A stretch of 64,000 nucleotides of DNA, taken from positions 62,001-126,000 of the forward strand of contig JAJFKP010000018.1 of assembly GCA_021773135.1 (NCBI GenBank), given 5' to 3'. Below are positions 57,405 through 64,000 of the stretch, in pieces; position 1 is the stretch's first letter, and every line of letters starts with the position of its first letter. The translations under genes were made by a program, and so were the position numbers. This DNA is from Woeseiaceae bacterium (lineage in GTDB: Bacteria > Pseudomonadota > Gammaproteobacteria > Steroidobacterales > Woeseiaceae). The notes below the pieces were generated by a model. That model worked only from the letters and a program-made list of their open reading frames with translations. It made no database searches and was not told the DNA's origin.

Positions 57405-59441
57405 TCATCCCGCCAGGATCGCCCTGGCATTTTTCAGTATGTTGTCAACAGTGAAGCCGAAGTGCTCAAACAACACTTCGGCAGGCGCCGATGCGCCGAA
57501 CCGGTCCAGGCCGACCACGCGTCCGCATGGGCCTGTGTATCGCCACCAGCCGTCCGTCACGCCCGCTTCAATCGCTATTCGCCTGCTAATGGCAGACGGC
57601 AGGACTGATTCGCGATAGGCATCACTTTGAGCGTCGAATGCATCGGTGCTTGGCATGGAAACCACGCGCACCTGCACGCCGTCTTCGGCCAGTTTGCTGG
57701 CGGCGTCGACTGCAAGCGTCACTTCCGAACCGGTCGCGATCAATATGATGTCGGCCTGACTGTCGCAATCCATGAGCACGTATCCACCGCGACCAATCGA
57801 ATCAACCTGCGCCGACGTCCTGTGATGATGCTTGAGCCCCTGCCGGCTTAAAATCAGGCTTGTCGGGCCAGTCTTTCTTTCCAGCGCAGAGCGCCACGCG
57901 ACCATCGTCTCGACCCCGTCGCAGGGTCGCCACACGCTCATGTTTGGCATGATGCGCAGGCTGGCCGTGTGCTCAACCGGCTGGTGAGTGGGCCCATCTT
58001 CGCCCAACCCGATCGAATCATGGGTAAATACGAAAATATTCTGCAGCTTCATTAAGGCTGCCATGCGCAGCGCATTTCTCGAGTAATCCGAAAATGTCAG
58101 AAACGTCCCCGAATAAGGGATTACGCCACCGTGCAATCCGAGTCCGTTGCCAGTTGCGGACATGCCGAATTCGCGCACGCCGAAATAGATGTAGTTGCCG
58201 CCGGCATTGCTGGCCGTAATCACGGTTGATCCGTCGTGTTTGGTCAGGTTCGATCCCGTCAGGTCAGCAGAACCGCCGATCATCTCGGGCAGCGCCGGCG
58301 CAAGCGCGTTTAAAGCGACCAGTGATGCCTTGCGCGTCGCCATGGTTGCAGCGGCCTCGTCAACGGCAGCGATAGCGCGATCTGCGGTTTCAGTCCAGTT
58401 TTCGGGCAGGTCGCCCCGCATGCGCCGCTGAAGTTCGGCGCTGAGTTCCGGATAGGCGGCCTGGTAGGCTGCATAATTCTCCTGCCAGGCCCGCTCCATC
58501 GCATTGCCTCGTTCAACGCCATTCCAGGCTTCAGCCACGTCGGCCGGTATCTCGAAAGGCGGAAAATTCCAGTCGAGTGCCTTCCTGGCAGCGGCGATCT
58601 CATCGTCACCCAGCGGCGCGCCGTGCGTGCCGGCAGTACCCTGCTTATTCGGGGCGCCAAAGCCAATCACCGTTTTGCAACAAATCAGCGATGGCCGATT
58701 CGTGTCCGCGGTGGCCTGTTCAATGGCGGCAGCAATCGCCGCGCTGTCGTGGCCATCGACATCGCGAATGACCTGCCAGCCGTAGGCCGAGAAACGCTGC
58801 GCTGTATCGTCGGTAAACCAGCCCTCAATGCCACCGTCGATGGAGATGCCATTTTCATCATAGATACAAATGAGCTTGCCGAGTTTAAGCGTTCCGGCCA
58901 GCGAGCAGGCCTCGTGTGAAATGCCTTCCATCAGGCAGCCGTCGCCGGTGAACACCCAGGTGCGATGATCGATAATATTGAATCCGTCGCGGTTGAACGT
59001 CGCAGCGAGATGCTTTTCCGCCAGCGCCATACCAACAGCATTGGCTATTCCCTGCCCCAACGGACCTGTCGTCGTCTCGATGGACAGCTCGACCTCGCGC
59101 TCCGGATGACCGGCGGTGCGGTATCCGAACTGGCGAAAATTCCTAATTTCGTCCAGTGACAGTGGATAGCCGGTGAGATGCAGCAGGCTGTAAAGCAACA
59201 TCGACCCATGCCCGTTCGACAGGACGAAGCGATCCCTGTTCAGCCACTCTGGATTGCCCGGATTGTGCTGCAGGTAGTCATTCCACAGGACCTCCGCGAT
59301 ATCGGCCATGCCCATGGGGGCGCCGGGATGTCCCGAATTTGCGGCTTGCACGGCATCCATACTCAGGGCACGAATTGCGTTGGCGAGATGGCGCCGTCCG
59401 GCCTTGCTGTCGGCCGTTGCACTGGTGATTTCTGCTGACAT
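57405..59441 (-). CDS. tkt: Transketolase
   Basis: A thiamine-diphosphate enzyme that moves two-carbon units between sugar phosphates in the pentose pathway. The 678 residues have the N-terminal [20 protein letters not shown], the cofactor motif [24 protein letters not shown], and in the second domain [20 protein letters not shown]. The C-terminal domain covers about 540-678. It is the first gene of the tkt-gap-pgk group and is divergent from metK across 225 bases. Confidence 0.98.
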   Translation of the reverse strand: MSAEITSATADSKAGRRHLANAIRALSMDAVQAANSGHPGAPMGMADIAEVLWNDYLQHNPGNPEWLNRDRFVLSNGHGSMLLYSLLHLTGYPLSLDEIRNFRQFGYRTAGHPEREVELSIETTTGPLGQGIANAVGMALAEKHLAATFNRDGFNIIDHRTWVFTGDGCLMEGISHEACSLAGTLKLGKLICIYDENGISIDGGIEGWFTDDTAQRFSAYGWQVIRDVDGHDSAAIAAAIEQATADTNRPSLICCKTVIGFGAPNKQGTAGTHGAPLGDDEIAAARKALDWNFPPFEIPADVAEAWNGVERGNAMERAWQENYAAYQAAYPELSAELQRRMRGDLPENWTETADRAIAAVDEAAATMATRKASLVALNALAPALPEMIGGSADLTGSNLTKHDGSTVITASNAGGNYIYFGVREFGMSATGNGLGLHGGVIPYSGTFLTFSDYSRNALRMAALMKLQNIFVFTHDSIGLGEDGPTHQPVEHTASLRIMPNMSVWRPCDGVETMVAWRSALERKTGPTSLILSRQGLKHHHRTSAQVDSIGRGGYVLMDCDSQADIILIATGSEVTLAVDAASKLAEDGVQVRVVSMPSTDAFDAQSDAYRESVLPSAISRRIAIEAGVTDGWWRYTGPCGRVVGLDRFGASAPAEVLFEHFGFTVDNILKNARAILAG

Positions 59442-59553
59442 TATGTAAGGGACCTTTGCGGTCTGCGTTTAGCGTTTGATTGAGAGAAAACACGGGGCAG
59501 GTGTCACCCCTGACGCCGCGCATTTTCCCTGTTTAAGTGGAGCGCCGCAAGCA

Positions 59554-59583
59554 TTTGTGTGACGGGTTAACGTCTGTCACAAA
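59554..59583. promoter_or_regulatory. Nested inverted repeat between tkt and metK
   Basis: TTTGTG (59554-59559) and CACAAA (59578-59583) are exact inverted copies. Inside them GACG (59561-59564) and CGTC (59571-59574) also pair around GGTTAA. The element lies about 40 bases upstream of the likely metK -10, so it is more likely an operator or a tkt leader structure than part of the metK mRNA. No known regulator site is matched with confidence. Confidence 0.5.
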
Positions 59584-59624
59584 TGGATACAAAAACCGCG
59601 TGGTGTAGAGCGTGTGCATTACGG

Positions 59625-59630
59625 TACAAT
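59625..59630 (+). promoter_or_regulatory. Candidate metK -10 element
   Basis: TACAAT differs from the consensus TATAAT by one base and lies 36 bases before the metK ATG. No convincing -35 hexamer is found at 16-18 bases upstream, so an activator may be needed or the assignment may be wrong. Confidence 0.35.
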
Positions 59631-59666
59631 CCCGGCCTCTTAATGTCTTGAGAAGTCGACATCTCC

Positions 59667-60827
59667 ATGAGTAATTCTTACCTGTTCACATCGGAATCAG
59701 TATCCGAGGGGCATCCTGACAAGATCTCCGACCAGATCTCGGATGCAGTTCTGGATGCCATTCTCGCCCAGGACACCAAAGCCAGGGTCGCTTGCGAAAC
59801 CATGGTCAAGACCGGCATGGTCATCGTCGCTGGCGAGGTCACGACCAGCGCCTGGGTAGATATCGAAGAGCTGGCACGGAAAACCATCCTCGATATCGGC
59901 TATAGCGATTCGTATATGGGTTTCGACGGGGCTTCCTGTGCCGTTCTCAACGCGCTGGGTAAACAGTCGCCGGATATCGCCCAGGGTGTGGATCGCGATG
60001 ATCCGGAAAGCCAGGGTGCAGGTGACCAGGGCCTGATGTTCGGTTACGCCACCAATGAGACCGAGGTGCTGATGCCGGCGCCGATTACCTATTCGCACCA
60101 GCTGGTCAAACGCCAGGCCGAGGTCCGCAAGACCGGAGTACTGCCGTGGCTACGCCCTGACGCGAAAAGCCAGGTAACGTTCAAGTACGAAGACGGCAAG
60201 CCGGTGGGTATCGACGCTGTCGTACTCTCGTCGCAGCACCATGCCGATGTGAAGATGTCGGATCTGCGCGAGGGGGTGATGGAGGAAATCATCAAACCAA
60301 CGCTGCCGCAGGAATGGATCTCGAAAGATACGCAGTACCACATCAATCCTACTGGCCGGTTTGAAATCGGCGGTCCCATGGGCGATTGCGGCCTGACCGG
60401 TCGCAAGATTATTGTTGATACTTACGGTGGCGCAGCGCGCCATGGTGGAGGGGCATTTTCCGGCAAGGATCCTTCCAAGGTTGACCGTTCAGCAGCCTAT
60501 GCGTGCCGCTATGTTGCCAAAAACATCGTCGCCGCCGCACTGGCGGAGCGCTGTGAAATCCAGGTTTCCTATGCCATCGGTGTGGCCGAACCCACGTCGA
60601 TCAGCGTGCAAACCTTCGGCACGGGCAAGGTTGGCGAAGCGGAGCTCACCGCACTTGTTCGCGAGCATTTCGATCTGCGTCCTTACGGCATACTGAAAAT
60701 GCTTGATTTGTTACGGCCGATTTACCAACCAACCGCAGCTTATGGTGCCTTCGGTCGCGAAGACTTGGACCTCAGCTGGGAAAACACAGACAAGGCTGAT
60801 GCGCTGCGCGGATCCGTCGCAGCCTGA
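59667..60827 (+). CDS. metK: S-adenosylmethionine synthetase
   Basis: This enzyme makes S-adenosylmethionine from methionine and ATP. The 386 residues have [20 protein letters not shown] at the N-terminus, the hexapeptide GAGDQG (120s), the phosphate-binding [19 protein letters not shown], and DLSWENTD near the end. Length equals E. coli MetK. It is followed by ahcY after 28 bases, so both steps of the methyl-donor cycle are co-expressed. Confidence 0.98.
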   Translation: MSNSYLFTSESVSEGHPDKISDQISDAVLDAILAQDTKARVACETMVKTGMVIVAGEVTTSAWVDIEELARKTILDIGYSDSYMGFDGASCAVLNALGKQSPDIAQGVDRDDPESQGAGDQGLMFGYATNETEVLMPAPITYSHQLVKRQAEVRKTGVLPWLRPDAKSQVTFKYEDGKPVGIDAVVLSSQHHADVKMSDLREGVMEEIIKPTLPQEWISKDTQYHINPTGRFEIGGPMGDCGLTGRKIIVDTYGGAARHGGGAFSGKDPSKVDRSAAYACRYVAKNIVAAALAERCEIQVSYAIGVAEPTSISVQTFGTGKVGEAELTALVREHFDLRPYGILKMLDLLRPIYQPTAAYGAFGREDLDLSWENTDKADALRGSVAA

Positions 60828-60855
60828 AAACGATTTATTCTTTAAGGAGAACAAC

Positions 60856-62169
60856 ATGAGCAACGAAGCCGTTGCCCTGGATACACCTGATTACAAAGTC
60901 GCCGACATTTCGCTGGCGGACTGGGGTCGTAAGGAAATTGCGATCGCGGAAACGGAAATGCCCGGCCTGATTGCGTTGCGTGAAGAGTATGGCGATGAAA
61001 AGCCCCTGGCTGGCGTGCGCCTGGTCGGCTGTCTGCACATGACAATCCAGACCGCCGTCCTCATTGAAACACTTGCAGACCTCGGCGCGGAAATACGCTG
61101 GTCCTCATGCAATATTTTCTCGACGCAAGACCATGCGGCAGCCGCCATAGCGGCCACCGGCGTACCGGTTTTCGCCTGGAAGGGTGAAACCGAAGACGAA
61201 TACTGGTGGTGTGTCGAGCAGACCATAACCGGGCCAGATGGCTGGACCCCGAACATGATCCTGGACGATGGCGGCGACTTAACGCAGGTGATGCACGACA
61301 AGTATCCCGAATTGATGAAAGAGGTGAAGGGTCTCTCTGAAGAAACAACCACCGGCGTAAAACGACTTTACGACATGATGAAAGAGGGCAGCCTGCTTTG
61401 CCCGGCATTCAACGTAAATGACTCAGTGACGAAATCGAAATTCGACAACCTGTATGGCTGTCGGGAATCGCTGGTGGACGGCATCAAGCGAGCGACGGAT
61501 GTCATGATCGCCGGCAAGATTGCTATCGTTTGCGGCTTCGGCGACGTTGGCAAGGGATCGGCACAATCGCTTCGCGGACTGGGCGCAACCGTCTGGATAA
61601 CGGAAATCGATCCAATCAATGCCCTGCAGGCCGCGATGGAAGGCTACCGGGTGGTTAATTTTGACGAAGTCTGCGACCAGGCGGACATCGTTGTGACCGC
61701 CACCGGGAATTATCACGTAGTGTCCGGGCCGCAGATGGAGCGCATGAAAAATCAGGCCATACTCTGCAACATTGGACACTTCGACAACGAAATTGATGTC
61801 GCGTATTTACAGAAATTCGAATGGGAAAACATCAAGCCCCAGGTCGATCACATCATCTTCCCGGATGGCAAGCGCATCATATTGCTTGCAGAGGGCAGGC
61901 TCGTGAATCTCGGCTGCGGCACCGGCCATCCGAGTTTTGTAATGTCAAACTCATTCACCAACCAGGTGCTGGCGCAGATCGAGCTGTGGCAAAACGGCGA
62001 CAAATACGGGCGTGAAGTCTACGTTTTGCCCAAACATCTTGACGAGAAAGTTGCGCGATTACATCTCGACCGCATCGGCGCGAAGATCACCGAGTTAACT
62101 GACGAACAGGCCGAGTACATTGGTGTCGACAAGATGGGTCCCTACAAGCCCGACCACTATCGTTACTGA
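60856..62169 (+). CDS. ahcY: Adenosylhomocysteinase
   Basis: An NAD-dependent enzyme that hydrolyses S-adenosylhomocysteine to adenosine and homocysteine, removing the product inhibitor of methyltransferases. The 437 residues show [33 protein letters not shown], the NAD loop [16 protein letters not shown], and the C-terminal [18 protein letters not shown] and DHYRY end. AAGGAG lies six bases before the ATG at 60856. A longer in-frame extension runs back into metK and is not used. Confidence 0.98.
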   Translation: MSNEAVALDTPDYKVADISLADWGRKEIAIAETEMPGLIALREEYGDEKPLAGVRLVGCLHMTIQTAVLIETLADLGAEIRWSSCNIFSTQDHAAAAIAATGVPVFAWKGETEDEYWWCVEQTITGPDGWTPNMILDDGGDLTQVMHDKYPELMKEVKGLSEETTTGVKRLYDMMKEGSLLCPAFNVNDSVTKSKFDNLYGCRESLVDGIKRATDVMIAGKIAIVCGFGDVGKGSAQSLRGLGATVWITEIDPINALQAAMEGYRVVNFDEVCDQADIVVTATGNYHVVSGPQMERMKNQAILCNIGHFDNEIDVAYLQKFEWENIKPQVDHIIFPDGKRIILLAEGRLVNLGCGTGHPSFVMSNSFTNQVLAQIELWQNGDKYGREVYVLPKHLDEKVARLHLDRIGAKITELTDEQAEYIGVDKMGPYKPDHYRY

Positions 62170-62184
62170 ATAGCTTGTTTTTGG

Positions 62185-62209
62185 CCGGCTGACCTGACAG
62201 GGCAGCCGG
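62185..62209 (+). terminator. Hairpin after ahcY
   Basis: CCGGCTG (62185-62191) and CAGCCGG (62203-62209) form a perfect 7-bp GC-rich stem about 15 bases after the ahcY stop. No U-tract follows on either strand. It may protect the metK-ahcY mRNA 3' end or act with Rho. Its stem ends 16 bases before the ribosome site of the next gene. Confidence 0.4.
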
Positions 62210-62239
62210 TCATTACCTGACGGGCAAGGAGACGAGAAT

Positions 62240-63013
62240 ATTCCAGTACTGTCCGACCCGATCAGGGTCTTGCATCTGACAGACCCGCATCTTTTTGCCG
62301 ACCCGGACGGCAATCTGCGCGGCGCCAATACGCGTGAAACTCTTGCCGCGGTTCTCGATCAATATAATTCTTCCACCTGGCGCGCCGACCTGATTGTAAT
62401 GACCGGCGATGTGGTCCAGGACGATTCGGCGGCCGCCTACCAGCGATTTCGCGATCTTCTCGGCCCGCTCGGGCTACCGGTGCACTGCGTACCTGGAAAT
62501 CATGATGTTCGACCAGTGATGCAACAGACACTTGCGACCCCGCCGTTTTATTACTGCGCAGCCGAAGAAGTCGGAGAGTGGCTGATCATCGGCATTGATA
62601 GCTGTGTGGACAATGGTGCCGGTGGCCGGGTGGCCGATGCCGAACTGGACCGACTGAACCGGAAGATCGACGCCACGACGGCGCAGCACGTCGCAGTGTG
62701 CCTGCACCATCCACCAATGCCGATGCACAGCCGCTGGCTGGATCAGGTAGGACTGCAGAACGGCGAGGAATTTCTGCAACAGCTTTCATCGTCGGGCAAG
62801 GTACGAGTGGCGCTCTTCGGCCACGTTCACCAGGAATTTCTTGCGGAGCGTGACGGCGTAAAGATTATTGGTACGCCCTCGACCTGCCGACAGTTCAAGC
62901 CGGGAAGCGACGAATTTGCACTTGACGATATGCCCCCGGCGTATCGCGAGGTTGAACTGTTCGCGGATGGCAGCGTCTTAACCAAACTCAACTGGATATC
63001 GAGCAACGTATGA
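62240..63013 (+). CDS. cpdA: CpdA-like metallophosphoesterase with apparent ATT start
   Basis: A calcineurin-like phosphoesterase related to the 3',5'-cyclic-AMP phosphodiesterase CpdA. Metal-binding motifs are complete: RVLHLTDPHLF (D-x-H), TGDVVQDDS (G-D), PGNHDVRP (G-N-H-D), CLHHPPMP and FGHVHQE. The final TPSTCRQFKPGS is typical of CpdA. No ATG or GTG lies in frame upstream of the first beta strand. A TTG at 62270 would cut into that strand. AAGGAG (62226-62231) stands eight bases before an in-frame ATT at 62240, which I take as the start, giving 257 residues. Confidence 0.85.
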   Translation: MPVLSDPIRVLHLTDPHLFADPDGNLRGANTRETLAAVLDQYNSSTWRADLIVMTGDVVQDDSAAAYQRFRDLLGPLGLPVHCVPGNHDVRPVMQQTLATPPFYYCAAEEVGEWLIIGIDSCVDNGAGGRVADAELDRLNRKIDATTAQHVAVCLHHPPMPMHSRWLDQVGLQNGEEFLQQLSSSGKVRVALFGHVHQEFLAERDGVKIIGTPSTCRQFKPGSDEFALDDMPPAYREVELFADGSVLTKLNWISSNV

Positions 63014-63915
63014 AGAATTTCTGGCGAGACATATTTGGCGGCGTTCTTTGCGGCGTTTTCGCCCTGGCGGGCCCGGTTGCAGTAGCTGACGACGAACAGC
63101 GACTCCCTATCTGGCAGATGGACGGCCAGCAAAACCAGATATTTCTGCTGGGCTCGATTCATTTGCTGCGCGAACAGGACCATCCGCTGCCGGGTGCAAT
63201 CTATGCGGCCTACGAAGAAGCGGAGACGCTGATCATGGAACTCGACATGGACGATATTGATCCTGTCGCAACACAGGCGATGACGAACGAGCTTGGCCTT
63301 ATTGAGAATGGCGGTACACTGACGGATTTATTGGGCCCTAAGGTTTACGCCGAAGCGGAGGCACTCGCTGCAACAGCTGAAATCCCGCTAAACCTTCTTG
63401 ACCGGGCGGAACCGTGGTACGCGGCGATGAACGTCGAGATGATGTTGCTGATGCGCATGGGCTTTAATCCGGCCTTTGGTATCGAGTCGCACATAATGGA
63501 GCGCGCTGTCGCTGACAAAAAGGAGATCAGGGGATTCGAAACAATGCGTCAGCAGCTTGGATTTCTCGATGGTCTTTCGCAGGAAGCGCAGCAGGAGATG
63601 TTTCTGCAGGCGCTTGCCGAGGGACCGGAGATGCGCGACCTGATGGATTCGCTGATCCAAGCCTGGCGTATTGGTGACACGGCTTTCCTCGAAGAAAGCA
63701 TGCTCCGGGACATGCAGGATTATCCCGAACTCAACCAGGTCATCGTTGTCAATCGCAACAAAGACTGGGTCGCGCAGATCGAGGAGTTACTGGACGACGA
63801 GGACGATTACCTGATTATCGTTGGTGCCCTGCATCTGATAGGGGAAGAAGGTGTCCCGAGACTGCTGCTTTCCCGCGGCCATAAGGTTTCGCAGCTGCAC
63901 CAGACGGTCAACTGA
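63010..63915 (+). CDS. TraB/GumN-family protein
   Basis: A 301-residue protein with a signal peptide (about 1-26, ending AVADD) and the two GxxH motifs of the TraB/PrgY/GumN superfamily: FLLGSIHLLRE near 45 and VGALHLIGEEGV near 275. Between them lies a helical region with conserved ELD and EPW segments. The superfamily is thought to include metal-dependent proteases or pheromone-shutdown proteins, but the activity is not established for this branch. It overlaps the cpdA stop by four bases (ATGA). Confidence 0.9.
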   Translation: MKNFWRDIFGGVLCGVFALAGPVAVADDEQRLPIWQMDGQQNQIFLLGSIHLLREQDHPLPGAIYAAYEEAETLIMELDMDDIDPVATQAMTNELGLIENGGTLTDLLGPKVYAEAEALAATAEIPLNLLDRAEPWYAAMNVEMMLLMRMGFNPAFGIESHIMERAVADKKEIRGFETMRQQLGFLDGLSQEAQQEMFLQALAEGPEMRDLMDSLIQAWRIGDTAFLEESMLRDMQDYPELNQVIVVNRNKDWVAQIEELLDDEDDYLIIVGALHLIGEEGVPRLLLSRGHKVSQLHQTVN

Positions 63916-63948
63916 CACGCAGAGACCTGCCGCGGTTGTCAAATGACT

Positions 63949-64000
63949 TCAAATTTCAGTCATTTGGAAATCTTCTTTGCCCGCTCCACAGTCGGGACAG
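63949..64000 (-). CDS. Rubredoxin, C-terminal end only
   Basis: Seventeen codons including the stop run from the right edge on the minus strand and read CPDCGAGKEDFQMTEI. The CPxCG with KEDF is the second iron-binding knuckle of rubredoxin, a small one-iron electron carrier. In aerobic gammaproteobacteria it feeds alkane hydroxylases or helps with oxidative stress. The rest of the gene, including the first CxxC, lies outside the window. Confidence 0.88.
   Translation of the reverse strand, partial: CPDCGAGKEDFQMTEI

Noticed and set aside
59554-59583. CRP-type site from TGTGA/TCACA half-sites
   Set aside because: The half-sites are too far apart (14 bases instead of about 6), so it does not match CRP.
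59442-59666. SAM or SAH riboswitch upstream of metK or ahcY
   Set aside because: No recognisable riboswitch core was seen, the likely metK leader is only about 30 bases, and only 28 bases separate metK from ahcY.

Overview
The window looks like a chromosomal segment of a free-living, aerobic gammaproteobacterium. The evidence is gene order. A complete division and cell-wall (dcw) cluster from mraZ to ftsZ and lpxC is followed by rnpB, rsmI, lpoA, yraN, diaA, sspBA, the cytochrome bc1 genes, a DegS/AlgW protease, murA, ibaG and then yrbG-kdsD-kdsC-lptCAB-rpoN-hpf-ptsN-rapZ. This is the arrangement I recall from Pseudomonas and Escherichia relatives, but here it is compressed onto one contig. 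Lipid A, Kdo and Lpt genes mean a Gram-negative envelope. MurE carries the DNPR motif typical of meso-diaminopimelate ligases. An affiliation below class (perhaps a Woeseia/Chromatiales-like marine lineage) is only a guess.

Layout. 1-5060: envelope-glycan genes, namely two GT-C-like multispanning proteins placed tail to tail (the first cut by the window edge), a GT4 glycosyltransferase and a flippase-like membrane protein. 5174-24055: lpxC and the dcw operon, all on the minus strand, driven by a clear promoter with four 10-bp-phased MraZ boxes. 24318-24744: RNase P RNA and its promoter. 24865-30101: rsmI, divergent lpoA-yraN-diaA, and sspB-sspA. 30196-32871: Rieske, cytochrome b and cytochrome c1. 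33248-36040: DegS-like protease, murA, ibaG. 36041-44011: Kdo synthesis, LPS export, sigma-54 and PTS-Ntr genes. 44109-55038: accessory genes (MgtE, patatin, exported peroxiredoxin, VWA/MoxR pair, Ntn-hydrolase acylase, PhoX-like protein) around pyruvate kinase. 55147-59441: pgk, gap, tkt. 59667-63915: metK-ahcY (methyl cycle), cpdA-like phosphodiesterase and a TraB/GumN protein. The right edge cuts the 3' end of a rubredoxin gene.

The genes form coherent sets: peptidoglycan precursor synthesis and septation (dcw), outer-membrane biogenesis (lpxC, kds, lpt), envelope stress and lipoprotein control (degS, lpoA), lower glycolysis and the pentose pathway, and S-adenosylmethionine recycling. The most unusual points are: a PtsN whose phosphorylatable histidine is replaced by arginine, with no NPr gene next to rapZ; an 18-codon mini-ORF between ftsW and murG that repeats the murG 5' end and keeps the start/stop overlap chain intact; a terminator-like hairpin between ftsA and ftsZ; a tandem repeat covering the cytochrome c1 translation start; and a cpdA gene that seems to need an ATT start codon. 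I saw no tRNA, insertion sequence, prophage or CRISPR array.
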